The notes under the pieces were generated by a model that was not told the origin of the DNA, made no database searches, and worked only from the letters and a program-made list of their open reading frames with translations. A DNA stretch of 50,312 nucleotides from a bacterium (GTDB lineage Bacteria > Planctomycetota > Planctomycetia > Pirellulales > Pirellulaceae): assembly GCA_024743355.1 (NCBI GenBank), contig JANSWS010000010.1, positions 1 to 50,312 of the forward strand, written 5' to 3'. Within the stretch, counting starts at the first letter, position 1. Each line of letters opens with the position of its first letter. The translations under genes and the position numbers were made by a program. Positions 9,437 to 18,432 of the stretch are shown here, in pieces.

Positions 9437-9914
9437 CCGTTCCTACCTTTTAATTTTTCGCGAACGAAGCCTTGCCAGTCGGCAACTCGCAGCTCATCAA
9501 TCCCAAACCAGCAACCCTTCCAGCGGACCTTGCTCGCCGGGCACGAGCAGTGGCAGCTCCAAGCCGGGCAGCAAACGGCGGGGCACAGATACCCGTTACA
9601 GAACGTTGGGCCCGCGATGCGAGCCATTGTAATCAGCCATCGCCGACTGCGTATCGGTAGCCACAAGAACCCTTCCAGATGCCTGTTGCTGCCTTTGATG
9701 GAGCTAGCGCTGACTGGCGGTTACACTGAGTAAAGCTCAGCGGAGCTTCCGGTCGCGTCCGCCAGTGTCTTCGCAGGAGCCCGGTCGGGGAAGCTCCATT
9801 ACCAGATCGATAAGTTGCCGCGGCACCGCTTGCTCACTTTATAGGTATGGATGAGACAACCGGCTTGTTCCGCTATTGGCGACGGTCAACAAGCTCCAGG
9901 GCAGGGCACATCGC
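9437..9914. other. intergenic region with structured repeat
   Basis: 478 bp between the divergent ceramidase-like and kinase genes. It carries the nested inverted repeat listed separately. Its left half (about 9480-9666) reads as protein-like on the minus strand only across an in-frame stop and a frame shift, so I call no gene there. It may be a decayed coding remnant or plain leader sequence. Confidence 0.4.
9698..9799. repeat. nested inverted repeat, possible structured RNA or operator
   Basis: Outer arms ATGGAGCT (9698-9705) and AGCTCCAT (9792-9799) enclose inner arms ACTGGCGG (9713-9720) and CCGCCAGT (9759-9766), and inside these a small hairpin CTGAG-taaag-CTCAG (9726-9740). All arms pair perfectly. 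The structure lies 116 bp before the kinase start. A leader-RNA structure or a dispersed repeat are both possible. Confidence 0.5.
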
Positions 9915-12275
9915 ATGAAACTTCCAGATACTGAGGACCACCAGCGGCTACCCAGCGATGAAGTCCATACCATCGACGCCTCCTTTGCCGTGCTGGAACT
10001 GTGCTTGGAACAGCTGGCCAGCCTGTCCCCAGTAGCCTCTCCGTCGCAGATCTTGGATTTGGTACCACCCATCTCAATCACGGCACAGCGTTTGATCGTG
10101 GTCGAACTCATCAAATTCGATCTAGCTTCAGCCGCGCAAGTGGACATCGAACGCAATCTCGATTTTTACTGGCCCGTAGTGGGCGATCTGCTCCCCCAGC
10201 AAGCGATTCCTTTCGATCTGGTGCTGGAGGAGATTCAATTGCGACGTGGCCGAGGCCTGAAAGTCGATTGGGCGGAGTACAAACAGCGATTCCCGGATTT
10301 GGCGGACACGATCGGAAAGTGGCTTGCGGGTGGCGACAGCGCTTTCAGCGGAGCAACCAATCGCGTTCCCGAGTTACCGGTCGGCCAACAATTCGATGAT
10401 TTTCAGATACTCAAGCTGTTGGGACAGGGCGCCTTTGCGCGGGTCTACCTGGCCCGACAGGTGTCCATGCATCGCCTGGTCGCGCTAAAGGCCACCTCCC
10501 GCGGTAGCGAGGAGCCGCAGGCCTTGTCACAGCTGGATCACACCAACGTGGTTCGTGTGTACGACCAGCGGGAATTGAGCGATCCTCCAACTATTCTGTT
10601 GTACATGCAGTATTTGCCTGGCGGCACTCTCGCCGATTGCATCAAACGCGTACGCGATCTTGATAGGCAGCAATGGACCGGACGCGAAGTCCTGAATAGC
10701 ATCGACCAAAGGCTGCTGGATGCCAGTCAGACAGTGCCAGAGCAATCGAACATTCGCACGCAAATCGCATCCATGGATTGGGCCGAACTCGTGGCATGGT
10801 TCGGTATCCAACTGGCGGAAGGGCTGGATTACGCGAGTTCAAAGGGCGTTCTGCACCGCGATGTGAAGCCTGCCAACATACTGCTCTCGGCGGAGGCGAT
10901 CCCTAAGTTGGCCGACTTTAATGTCAGCTGCAGCGGTCTTTCGGGAAGAGCCGGTGCAGCGGCTTGTTTTGGCGGCTCCTTAGCCTACATGTCTCCCGAA
11001 CAACTGCAGGTCGCCGACCCGACTCACAATCGAACGGCGGCTGATTTGGATGGGCGTTCCGACCTGTACGCACTGGGCATTGTCTTGTGGGAACTGTGGC
11101 AAGGCCGTCGGCCGTGGGCAGCGGATCAATTGGCCTCCAGTTGGACAGACGCAGTCCGCATGCAGCGCGAGCTGCGTGCCCTGCCCGTGGAAAATGAGCA
11201 TCCGCCGCAATCTGCTGCGGAACGTGTGCTGCAAAAAGTCCTGCTAGCCCTGCTCAGCGAGGAGCCCGCTCAGCGACCGGGCAGCGGACTGGAAACCGCA
11301 TCCCGTTTACGTCTTGCATTCTATCCGGACTTGGCTGAGCGCTTCGAGCCGGCGTCTCAGAGCTTGGCTGGCCGCTTGCTGAAGATCCCAGTATTCTTGA
11401 TTTCAGCAATCTTGATTTTCGGCCCCAATGTAGCTGCCTCGATCTTTAATTACGAATACAACGAACGCCGGATGCAAGCCGACACGGATTGCAGTGAAGC
11501 GCAACAACAGTTGCTAGATGAAGTCCGTGATCAACAACTGACCTTGCAGGCCTGGCCGGAAGCGGAGCCAGACAAGTTTCCAGACCTGCCGGCTAACCAA
11601 ACGATGCGTTTGGATGATAACTGTAGCAAGGTACGATACTTCAAGAGTCTGTCCTTTATCGTGAACCTGATCGTCTTCCCGCTAGGAGCGGTGCTGTTCC
11701 TGCTGTGCATTCGCCCCTTGGCCACCATCGTTCGCCGAGGTTTAAAGGGAAATAAAGTCTCGGTCGAGCAGCTGGATTACCTGTGGACCATGGGATATCG
11801 GGCAACGCTCATATGCGGCGTCTTGTGGGCCGTCTCGGGGCTCGTGTTTGCAGGAGCGATGTACTATCGATTCGAGGACTTTCGTGGCCCCGACGCCTTC
11901 CACTTCTTTATCTCGCTGGTACTCTGCGGGGGAGTTGCCTGGATTTATCCCTACTACGGTATGACACTGCTGTCGCTGCTGGTGTATTACCCCAAGGTCA
12001 TCGCGCCTTCGATGTCGGACCGGGAATTTGAACAGCGATCTCAACGCATTCGTCAACATAGCAGTTGGTATCTGGTCTCCGCCGCGGCGATCCCTCTGTT
12101 TGCCATTGCAGCTCTTGTGTTCCGCGAAGATCTACAGCGCAACCTGGTCCTGGGCGGCGTCGTCGTCACCGCCTGCGGACTGCTGGTTGCCTATTTGGCG
12201 CACCGCAAGGTGGAAGTCGCTCTGGACCAGTACGCCTTAGTGCTCGGCAATCCACATAGAAGCTCGCCTGTCTAA
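9915..12275 (+). CDS. membrane-anchored serine/threonine protein kinase
   Basis: A 786-residue Hanks-type kinase. An N-terminal ~155-residue region typical of planctomycete kinases precedes the kinase domain (about 160-450). The P-loop is 'LGQGAFARVY' near residue 167, the ATP lysine is in 'LVALKA', the catalytic loop 'HRDVKPAN' lies near residue 313, and an 'MSPEQL' activation-loop end and 'GRSDLYALG' follow. The usual DFG is DFN (about residue 333), a change at the glycine that normally gives loop flexibility. The C-terminal part has about six hydrophobic helices. I start at ATG 9915, because the longer frame begins at TTG 9876 without support. Substrate and signal are unknown. Confidence 0.9.
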   Translation: MKLPDTEDHQRLPSDEVHTIDASFAVLELCLEQLASLSPVASPSQILDLVPPISITAQRLIVVELIKFDLASAAQVDIERNLDFYWPVVGDLLPQQAIPFDLVLEEIQLRRGRGLKVDWAEYKQRFPDLADTIGKWLAGGDSAFSGATNRVPELPVGQQFDDFQILKLLGQGAFARVYLARQVSMHRLVALKATSRGSEEPQALSQLDHTNVVRVYDQRELSDPPTILLYMQYLPGGTLADCIKRVRDLDRQQWTGREVLNSIDQRLLDASQTVPEQSNIRTQIASMDWAELVAWFGIQLAEGLDYASSKGVLHRDVKPANILLSAEAIPKLADFNVSCSGLSGRAGAAACFGGSLAYMSPEQLQVADPTHNRTAADLDGRSDLYALGIVLWELWQGRRPWAADQLASSWTDAVRMQRELRALPVENEHPPQSAAERVLQKVLLALLSEEPAQRPGSGLETASRLRLAFYPDLAERFEPASQSLAGRLLKIPVFLISAILIFGPNVAASIFNYEYNERRMQADTDCSEAQQQLLDEVRDQQLTLQAWPEAEPDKFPDLPANQTMRLDDNCSKVRYFKSLSFIVNLIVFPLGAVLFLLCIRPLATIVRRGLKGNKVSVEQLDYLWTMGYRATLICGVLWAVSGLVFAGAMYYRFEDFRGPDAFHFFISLVLCGGVAWIYPYYGMTLLSLLVYYPKVIAPSMSDREFEQRSQRIRQHSSWYLVSAAAIPLFAIAALVFREDLQRNLVLGGVVVTACGLLVAYLAHRKVEVALDQYALVLGNPHRSSPV

Positions 12276-12320
12276 GTCGCCGAGACGCCACTGTGGCCGG
12301 CCGATAGAGGTGGAAGCATG

Positions 12321-12358
12321 AAAAAAGCCCGGAAATCACAAAGTATTCCCGGGCTTTT
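12321..12358. terminator. bidirectional rho-independent terminator
   Basis: A 10-bp stem AAAAGCCCGG/CCGGGCTTTT around an ~18-nt loop, with T-runs on both strands. It lies between the convergent kinase (ends 12275) and ahcY (ends 12499) genes and can stop transcription from both sides. Confidence 0.85.
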
Positions 12359-12498
12359 ACGTATGCTTTTGTCCAGCAGCTGTATTGCGCCTCGCAAAGG
12401 GCGGACTTCAAGCTCTGGCTAGCGCGAGCTGTTCCCGTTGAGAACGCAGGCTGCGGAAGATGTCCGAGCAGCCTGCCACTCTCCGAGAAGCCCCATCT

Positions 12499-14040
12499 CT
12501 AATATCGGTAGTGTTCGGATTTGTAAGGACCATCCACTGGCACACCGATGTACTTGGCCTGGTTTTCGGTCAACTTGGTCAATTTCACGCCCAGTTTTTC
12601 CAAATGCAAACGTGCCACTTCTTCGTCCAATCGCTTGGGCAAAACATAGACTTTGTTTTCGTATTCGCCGCTATCACGCTTGGCCCATAATTCCAACTGA
12701 GCCAGAGTCTGATTGGTGAAACTGGCGCTCATCACAAAGCTTGGGTGACCTGTGGCGCAACCAAGATTCAACAGGCGGCCTTCGGCCAGGATCAGCACGG
12801 ATCGTCCTGTTTCCTGGAATTTGAACTGGTCGTATTGAGGCTTGACGTTAACACGTTCAACCTTGCCTGCGGCCACCAGCATATGCAATCCAGCCATATC
12901 GATTTCGTTATCGAAGTGCCCGATGTTTCCGATAATGGCTCCGTTCTTCATCCGCTTCATGTCAGCCGCGGAAATGATGTCCTTATTGCCGGTTGCGGTC
13001 ACGAAGATGTCGGCGAATTCGATGACATCTTCCAGACGCTTCACTTCATAGCCTTCCATGGCGGCCTGCAGTGCGCAGATGGGGTCGATTTCGGTAACGA
13101 TTACGCGACAGCCCTGACCACGCAGTGACTGGCAGCAGCCCTTACCCACGTCGCCATAACCGAACACAACCGCGACCTTTCCACCCATCATCACGTCCGA
13201 TGCGCGATTCAAGCCATCGATCAACGAGTGTCGGCAACCGTAAATGTTGTCAAACTTCGCCTTGGTGACGGAATCGTTGACATTGATCGCCGGGAACAGA
13301 AGGGTGCCGGCTTTTTCCATCTCATACAGACGCAGAACACCGGTGGTGGTCTCTTCCGAAACACCGCGAATGCTCTTGGCCATGGCTGTCCACTTGCCGG
13401 GGTTCTTGCTCAGTTCGTCCCGCAGCAGCCCGAGGATAACGCCCCATTCTTCGGGCTCGTTTTCGGCGTCAAACTCAGGCACCGCACCGGCGGCCTCGTA
13501 CTCGACACCCTTGTGAATCAACATGGTTGCGTCACCGCCATCATCCACGATCATGTCCGGACCGCTGTTATCAGGCCACACCAAAGCCTCGTTGGTGCAC
13601 CACCAATACTCGGGAAGTGTCTCGCCCTTCCAGGCAAACACAGGGGTCCCCTGCGGATCGTCCAAGGAGCCATCCTTGCCCACGACGACTGCCGCAGCAG
13701 CGGAATCCTGAGTGGAAAAAATGTTGCAGCTAACCCATCGCACATCAGCGCCAAGACTGGTCAGTGTTTCAATCAACACCGCGGTCTGCACCGTCATGTG
13801 CAGCGAACCCATGATCTTGACACCAGCCAGCGGTTGCTGCTTGCCGTATCGATCTCGCAAAGCCATCAAGCCGGGCATTTCATCCTCGGCCAGTTCAATC
13901 TCTTTACGCCCCAGGGCGACCAAGGCTTGAGCCTCGTCGCGCTTGCCCGCGGCTAGCAAATCAAATGCGCGTACCTTGAAAGGCAGACGCTCACTAGCAA
14001 GACTAGCGTCGCTTGGCGAAGGTTTAGTAACAGTACTCAT
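12499..14040 (-). CDS. ahcY: S-adenosylhomocysteinase
   Basis: A 513-residue adenosylhomocysteinase. It hydrolyses S-adenosylhomocysteine to adenosine and homocysteine and so recycles the product of SAM-dependent methylation. Recognised by '[16 protein letters not shown]', 'CNIFSTQD', '[13 protein letters not shown]', the NAD-binding 'GYGDVGKGC', '[14 protein letters not shown]', 'GHPSFVMS', and the C-terminal '[10 protein letters not shown]' whose Lys and Tyr reach the neighbouring subunit. It is longer than the ~430-470 residues usual for the family. Part of the excess is a polar N-terminus and an extra segment '[14 protein letters not shown]' before '[10 protein letters not shown]'. Directly upstream (35 bp) lies an ArsR-methyltransferase regulator in the same direction, so the two genes form a likely operon. 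Confidence 0.97.
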   Translation of the reverse strand: MSTVTKPSPSDASLASERLPFKVRAFDLLAAGKRDEAQALVALGRKEIELAEDEMPGLMALRDRYGKQQPLAGVKIMGSLHMTVQTAVLIETLTSLGADVRWVSCNIFSTQDSAAAAVVVGKDGSLDDPQGTPVFAWKGETLPEYWWCTNEALVWPDNSGPDMIVDDGGDATMLIHKGVEYEAAGAVPEFDAENEPEEWGVILGLLRDELSKNPGKWTAMAKSIRGVSEETTTGVLRLYEMEKAGTLLFPAINVNDSVTKAKFDNIYGCRHSLIDGLNRASDVMMGGKVAVVFGYGDVGKGCCQSLRGQGCRVIVTEIDPICALQAAMEGYEVKRLEDVIEFADIFVTATGNKDIISAADMKRMKNGAIIGNIGHFDNEIDMAGLHMLVAAGKVERVNVKPQYDQFKFQETGRSVLILAEGRLLNLGCATGHPSFVMSASFTNQTLAQLELWAKRDSGEYENKVYVLPKRLDEEVARLHLEKLGVKLTKLTENQAKYIGVPVDGPYKSEHYRY

Positions 14041-14043
14041 GGA

Positions 14044-14052
14044 TAACTCCTG
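14044..14052 (-). promoter_or_regulatory. ribosome binding site of ahcY
   Basis: On the minus strand CAGGAGTT precedes the ATG at 14040 by a few bases. Good Shine-Dalgarno sites are uncommon in this window, so this one supports the start of the long N-terminus. Confidence 0.7.
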
Positions 14053-14075
14053 ATTCTCGTTAAAAAAAGTATGAA

Positions 14076-15038
14076 TTAATCGACGATGGACTTATAGGCC
14101 ACGGCGGCAAACAAAGCCGGTCCCTTGGCGGCTGGGTCCGGTGGCAAGGTCCGACAAACACCAGCCTGCAGCCCCGAACTGGTAAACCATTCCGCCAGCT
14201 GCTCCGGTGAAACTCCTTGCCGCAAATGCCCCATTTCCAATCGATAATGAGCGCGGTCGTGCGGCAATAAGTCGACCACGATCAGGCTTGCGCCTGGCTT
14301 CAAAACGCGTTTCGCTTCCTGCAAAACCTCGACCGGGTTGTCGATGTAGGGCAGCACTAGCACCAGCCACGCCGTGTCTAGTTGATCATCGTCCAACGTC
14401 GTGTCACTCAGCTCCGCCTGAACTAACCGAATGTTACTCAGCCGCTCAACACCTGTGCTACTCAAGATGCCTTGCCGGGCAGCAGCCAACATCGCTTGGG
14501 AGCTGTCGACCGCGATCGCTTGCCGCACAAAAGGAGCCGCTAAACGGCACAGGGGGGCCGACCCACACCCCAACTCACCCACCACCGAGTCAGCCGGCAG
14601 GCTCGCTGCCAAAACGAAGCTATCAATGTGTTTCCCAAACAGCTCCACCCGCAGACGATCCCATTGCTCTGCCGTCGAGTGAAAGAACTGCTGACTGCGG
14701 GAGCGTTGAGCTAAGACCTGCGACAATCGCTGTTGATCTTGCTTGCCGGTCAGCGTGTCGGCCTGTTCACGCACCCAATCCCACAACGACCGCCGGGCCT
14801 CGCACCAACCGCTGACATCGGTGCGATAGAGATGGTTGGTTCCGTCGCGGCGACTGGCTATCCACCGATCTCCACTAAGCACCTTGAGATGCCTACTCAC
14901 GGTGCTTTGCGGCAGTTGCACCACGCTGCACAGCTCGGAAACCGAAAGCTCCTGAGCCTCCAACAGACGCAGCAAACGCACGCGCGTACTGTCAGCCAGT
15001 GTTTGCAGCCAGTCCAAAGAGGCCGTTGTGGATACCAT
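14076..15038 (-). CDS. ArsR-family regulator fused to SAM-dependent methyltransferase (SahR-like)
   Basis: About 320 residues in two parts. An N-terminal ArsR winged helix (about 5-95) has the recognition helix '[13 protein letters not shown]'. A class I methyltransferase domain (about 120-315) shows motif I '[12 protein letters not shown]', an acidic end of strand 2 'AIAVDSS' and '[12 protein letters not shown]'. The same architecture upstream of ahcY is known from proteobacterial SahR-type regulators, which sense S-adenosylhomocysteine. By analogy I infer that this protein controls ahcY and the methyl cycle. The open frame reaches 15143, but I start at ATG 15038 because the longer N-terminus would be translated from a repeat/palindrome that looks like an operator. 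Confidence 0.85.
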   Translation of the reverse strand: MVSTTASLDWLQTLADSTRVRLLRLLEAQELSVSELCSVVQLPQSTVSRHLKVLSGDRWIASRRDGTNHLYRTDVSGWCEARRSLWDWVREQADTLTGKQDQQRLSQVLAQRSRSQQFFHSTAEQWDRLRVELFGKHIDSFVLAASLPADSVVGELGCGSAPLCRLAAPFVRQAIAVDSSQAMLAAARQGILSSTGVERLSNIRLVQAELSDTTLDDDQLDTAWLVLVLPYIDNPVEVLQEAKRVLKPGASLIVVDLLPHDRAHYRLEMGHLRQGVSPEQLAEWFTSSGLQAGVCRTLPPDPAAKGPALFAAVAYKSIVD

Positions 15039-15120
15039 GCGTTGCGTCAGTGAAAACAGTCGAGGGAGCCCCGAAAACAGACCTGGCTTTTTCGGCCCTT
15101 GCCCTTTTTCGGCAAACGGC

Positions 15121-15156
15121 CATCCATTCATCCATCCGTTCATCCGGATGATTCAT
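15121..15156. promoter_or_regulatory. palindrome and CATCC repeats, candidate operator of the regulator-ahcY operon
   Basis: A perfect 12-bp palindrome TCATCCGGATGA lies at 15140-15151. CATCC also recurs to its left at 15121, 15129 and 15133, giving half-sites in a row. The site is about 100 bp in front of the ArsR-type regulator start. Autoregulation through this site is inferred. Confidence 0.55.
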
Positions 15157-15224
15157 TATTTAAGCCCGACAAGTAACCGTCAAGCTGGAATTCTGATCCG
15201 CCTGACTTGGAGGCATCCGCTTAA

Positions 15225-15265
15225 CGGAATTCCGCGGTACTCTGTCGGATTTGCGGAATATTCCG
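15225..15265. promoter_or_regulatory. two related palindromes upstream of the SDR gene
   Basis: CGGAATTCCG (15225-15234) and CGGAATATTCCG (15254-15265) are perfect palindromes sharing CGGAAT/ATTCCG half-sites, with centres about 30 bp (roughly three helical turns) apart. They sit 70-110 bp before the oxidoreductase start at 15333, in the divergent region shared with the ArsR-type regulator. A dimeric repressor or activator site is inferred. Confidence 0.5.
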
Positions 15266-15332
15266 TATTCTGAAGCGTTTTGCGTCGCCTTAAAGCCGCG
15301 AAACCATCCCCTACAGACCAAGGATCACAGGC

Positions 15333-16055
15333 ATGACACAACTGGAGCAGCTCAAAGTAGCCATTGTGGGTGGAGGAACAGGCATGGGACAAGCCACCGC
15401 CCGAGCCTTGGCCGCCGAGGGAGCCCAGGTGGTGGTTGGCGGTCGACGGATGTCAGCCCTGGAAGAAACAGCCGCCGGGACGAGTATCCGCTGCCACACG
15501 ATAGATGTTGCCGATCGACAGGACACGCTAGCCTTCTTCGATTGGGCAACGCAGGAACTGGGGCACATCGACGTGATGATGAATGCGGCTGGAATCAATA
15601 TTAAGAATCGCAGCATGGCCGATATGCGGCCCGAACAGTGGGATCAGGTTCTGGCCATCAATGCGACCGGCGCCTACAACTGCCTGCACGCGGTATTGCC
15701 GCAGATGCGGCAACGCAAGGACGGCTTGATCATCAATGTCTCCTCGGTGGCTGGCAAGCGTGCCATCGCCTTGGGAGGAATCGCCTACTCGGCCAGCAAG
15801 TTTGCCATGACGTCACTGGGTACCTGCGTGGCCAATGAAGTGGCCGAGGACGGAATCCGCGTGGTCAATGTCTATCCCGGAGAAGTCAATACTCCACTGC
15901 TGGAACAACGCCCTGCACCCGTGAGCGAAGATCACAAGCAGCGCATTCTCCAGCCAGAACATGTGGCTGAGGCCATGCTGGCCTTAATTCGCCTACCGAA
16001 AGAAGTTCACATACCCGAATTGGTCATCAAACCACTATCGCAAGGCTGGTACTAG
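15333..16055 (+). CDS. short-chain dehydrogenase/reductase
   Basis: A 240-residue classical SDR with an NAD(P)-binding Rossmann fold. The cofactor loop is 'VGGGTGMGQA' (residues 12-21), a small variation on TGxxxGxG. The NAG motif is 'NAAG' (84-87), with the structural Asn110 in 'LAINATGAY', catalytic Ser138 in 'NVSSVAG' and Tyr152/Lys156 in 'YSASK'. 'YPGEVNTPLL' follows as usual. Every catalytic residue is present. The substrate is not predictable; relatives act on sugars, polyols or acyl carriers. Two palindromes lie just upstream. It is transcribed away from the ArsR-type regulator and has no co-directional close neighbour. Confidence 0.92.
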   Translation: MTQLEQLKVAIVGGGTGMGQATARALAAEGAQVVVGGRRMSALEETAAGTSIRCHTIDVADRQDTLAFFDWATQELGHIDVMMNAAGINIKNRSMADMRPEQWDQVLAINATGAYNCLHAVLPQMRQRKDGLIINVSSVAGKRAIALGGIAYSASKFAMTSLGTCVANEVAEDGIRVVNVYPGEVNTPLLEQRPAPVSEDHKQRILQPEHVAEAMLALIRLPKEVHIPELVIKPLSQGWY

Positions 16056-16163
16056 CTCCCGACCGACAGCGGCGGCAGGCCGCGATGATCGTGGAGGCTT
16101 TTCCAGCCGGTCGGAACAAAGAGTTGGCTGAACCGATATGCTTGCCAGGATGCCTGACGACCG

Positions 16164-17285
16164 TTATTTGCGTCCAGGCGGAATGGTCAGTAGGACAGGA
16201 CTGCGTTGTTGCCCGAGCCCGTTCTCGCTGGCGGGCGGAGGCAAAGGACCGTCGTCCCCGAAAAGTTGCTGTTGCCAGGCCACGCTCATCAACAGATCCA
16301 AGCCGGGATTCTGTTCTTTGACCTGACAGGAACAGGCCGCCGATAGAAACTGAGTCAAATCGCGTATCAATGGACCACTCAGCTGATCCGCCGGAATGAC
16401 CTCCAACGCGCGACCGCGACCAAATACGGGAAGCACCAGGGGCTCATTCGCCGCAAAGGCATCCGCTTGAAAACCTTCGGCAAGCTGCAGCAGATAAGCT
16501 TCTTGCGGATCGTCACGCTCGATCTCGACGATCGAGAATTTTAGAAAGAGCGGAACGTCGGAATAGAGTTCGGAGCCCGGAAGGCCAATCCCTTCAGGCA
16601 GTTCCAAGCTCTTCGCTAGTTGCTCGATCTGTACCCGAAGCAACTCTTTCACGGCTTCATTGGCATCCGCAGACGCGTCCGTTTGAATTCCTGGCTTCGA
16701 TGACTTGGCATCCGATTTGGCGCGAATCAACAACCACACAATGGAATGTCCGCTCAGCAGGCGTTCCGCGATCTGCTGTCGAGCCGGTGAATTCAACAGA
16801 TGGGAATGGGCTTGTTCCAGCGTTCCCTGCCAAGCTTGATACGGCCCTCGCAAATGGGAGCCCAGCAAGACCGCTCGCGTTGGCAGCATGGAAGCATCCA
16901 CTTCGCCCTGGACAGCTCGCGTTGTCAAGCTCTGCCAAACTTGCTGATCGGCGTCTGCCATGGGTTGGTTTAAGTCCACCAAACGCAATTCCAAATTGGC
17001 CTGTCCATTTCCAGCCGTGGTCATATCGCGGATGGCTTCGATCTTAGCCAGTTCGTCTCCCGTCGGCCGCCCAGCATGAAAAATCAGCAACTGCAGGGCA
17101 TCACTTCGCCATCGTTCCAAAGCGTAGCGAAAAACAGGAATGTTGCAGGCGTAGACACCCGTCGACAACAGCATGAACAGCAAACCAACCTGCAACCATC
17201 GCTTCACTTTGCACACCCTTCCAAAAACCCGCTTGCGTTCTAAGAAAAAACCGCTGGTAAGCCGGGCAACGGCAATATCTATCAT
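16164..17285 (-). CDS. exported or membrane-anchored protein of unknown function
   Basis: About 370 residues of a protein I cannot assign. A single hydrophobic segment ('WLQVGLLFMLLSTGVYA') is followed by Cys and 'NIPVFRYALERW', a conserved-looking start of the mature part. The cysteine resembles a lipoprotein site but Tyr at -2 is unusual, so lipidation is uncertain. The remainder is soluble, alpha/beta in look, with 'LLIFHAG' early on and a C-terminal CSC. The frame is open to 17312. ATG 17285 is used here, but a GTG at 17207 would place the signal nearer the N-terminus and may be the real start. Confidence 0.65.
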   Translation of the reverse strand: MIDIAVARLTSGFFLERKRVFGRVCKVKRWLQVGLLFMLLSTGVYACNIPVFRYALERWRSDALQLLIFHAGRPTGDELAKIEAIRDMTTAGNGQANLELRLVDLNQPMADADQQVWQSLTTRAVQGEVDASMLPTRAVLLGSHLRGPYQAWQGTLEQAHSHLLNSPARQQIAERLLSGHSIVWLLIRAKSDAKSSKPGIQTDASADANEAVKELLRVQIEQLAKSLELPEGIGLPGSELYSDVPLFLKFSIVEIERDDPQEAYLLQLAEGFQADAFAANEPLVLPVFGRGRALEVIPADQLSGPLIRDLTQFLSAACSCQVKEQNPGLDLLMSVAWQQQLFGDDGPLPPPASENGLGQQRSPVLLTIPPGRK

Positions 17286-17596
17286 AGCTGGCTTTTCTCG
17301 CTCGGACTGCACGGGGCCACTTTTTGAATCCTGTCACGCCCGCCTGGCTTCACTGCATCGAACTTTGGGGAGCCGACGTGCCTGTCGCATCTGTTCGGAA
17401 CCGTGAGAATCATGAACAATACATCGCTGCGGCTGCTGGGAATGCTTGCGGAACTCTACCCGGACTAGCACCCGTCGTACATCGCGTCCCCTCGGCGATC
17501 AGGACCGAACAGCAGCACCTGAAAACGGATGGCTGCGTTCGAGTTTATCCTGAGACACACGAATCGAATTGGGCAAAATTCGGTGAAGGCCATTAA
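17286..17596. other. divergent intergenic region
   Basis: 311 bp between the unknown exported protein and the nitrilase-family gene. I see no RNA gene or repeat. It must contain both promoters, but no convincing -35/-10 pair stands out. Confidence 0.4.
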
Positions 17597-18328
17597 ATGA
17601 GACTGGCTGTTGCTCAAACTCAATCGACGATCGGTTGCCTGGAACAGAACGTCGCGGGCCACGTGGCGTTGGTACGTCTCGCTGCCCGGCACGCAGCGGA
17701 GCTGATAGTCTTTCCGGAACTTTCACTGACAGGATACGACCCCAATCTCGCCAACGACTTATCTCGCAGTTGCCAAGATGCTTGCTTTTCTCAGTTCCAA
17801 ACTCTCTGCAACTCAGCCAATCTTTCCATCTGTCTCGGCTTTCCACTCCGCACCCGGGGGCTGCCTCGCATTTCAAGCCTGGTCTTGCGGCCCTTTGCGG
17901 AACCCGTGCTTTACTCCAAGCAGCATCTCCACCCAGACGAAGAGCCTTTCTTCGAAAGCGGAACGAACGCTCGCGTAACGATTCACGACAACCCCGCCGT
18001 CGCTCTTGCCATTTGCTACGAATTATCCGTTCCCGAACATGCCGATCGAGCTTTTGCTGCGGGTGCGGAAGCCTATATGGCCAGCGCGGCCAAAACCGCA
18101 TCCGGCTTGGAGCCAGCGAGCCAGCGGTTGTCCGGCATTGCCAAACAGCATTCCGCCATTGTCATGCTGGCCAACTGCATGGGAGGCTCTGCCGACTTCC
18201 TCTGTGCCGGTAACTCTTCAGCCTGGGGGCGTAGCGGTCAACTGCTTGCTAGACTGGACGGTGAGTCCGAGGGTGTCATTGTCGTTGACTATCGGTCGCA
18301 AGAGGTCGTCACGGGCGTCATCCCGTGA
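17597..18328 (+). CDS. carbon-nitrogen hydrolase (nitrilase superfamily)
   Basis: A 243-residue nitrilase-superfamily amidase. The catalytic triad is complete: Glu41 in 'VFPELSLTGY', Lys108 in 'YSKQHLHPDEEPFF' and Cys140 in 'AICYELSVPEHA'. Family members hydrolyse amides or nitriles in the cytoplasm, and this short version lies near the aliphatic-amidase/omega-amidase-like branches, though the substrate cannot be fixed. The C-terminus after 'CMGGSADFLCAGNSSAWG' is short but complete. There is no signal peptide. The ATG at 17597 begins the usual first strand 'RLAVAQTQ'. It stands 105 bp before the DUF1579 gene on the same strand. Confidence 0.9.
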   Translation: MRLAVAQTQSTIGCLEQNVAGHVALVRLAARHAAELIVFPELSLTGYDPNLANDLSRSCQDACFSQFQTLCNSANLSICLGFPLRTRGLPRISSLVLRPFAEPVLYSKQHLHPDEEPFFESGTNARVTIHDNPAVALAICYELSVPEHADRAFAAGAEAYMASAAKTASGLEPASQRLSGIAKQHSAIVMLANCMGGSADFLCAGNSSAWGRSGQLLARLDGESEGVIVVDYRSQEVVTGVIP

Positions 18329-18432
18329 CGGAATACGGATATCTCAGTCCATCCGACAGGTTCCACGCTGGGCATCGCGGATGGAAGAAATTGCGGAACG
18401 GGTCTTTCAGAATAATGGAGCGATATTGATCC

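Noticed and set aside
9480-9666. Protein-like stretch on the minus strand
   Set aside because: A stop codon and a frame change interrupt it and I cannot assign a family, so neither a gene nor a named pseudogene is supported.
13228-13956. A 242-codon plus-strand frame
   Set aside because: It is the antisense shadow of ahcY, which is certain.
17412-17468. An 18-codon open frame before the nitrilase-family gene
   Set aside because: Too short to tell from chance; no ribosome binding site and no attenuation structure seen.
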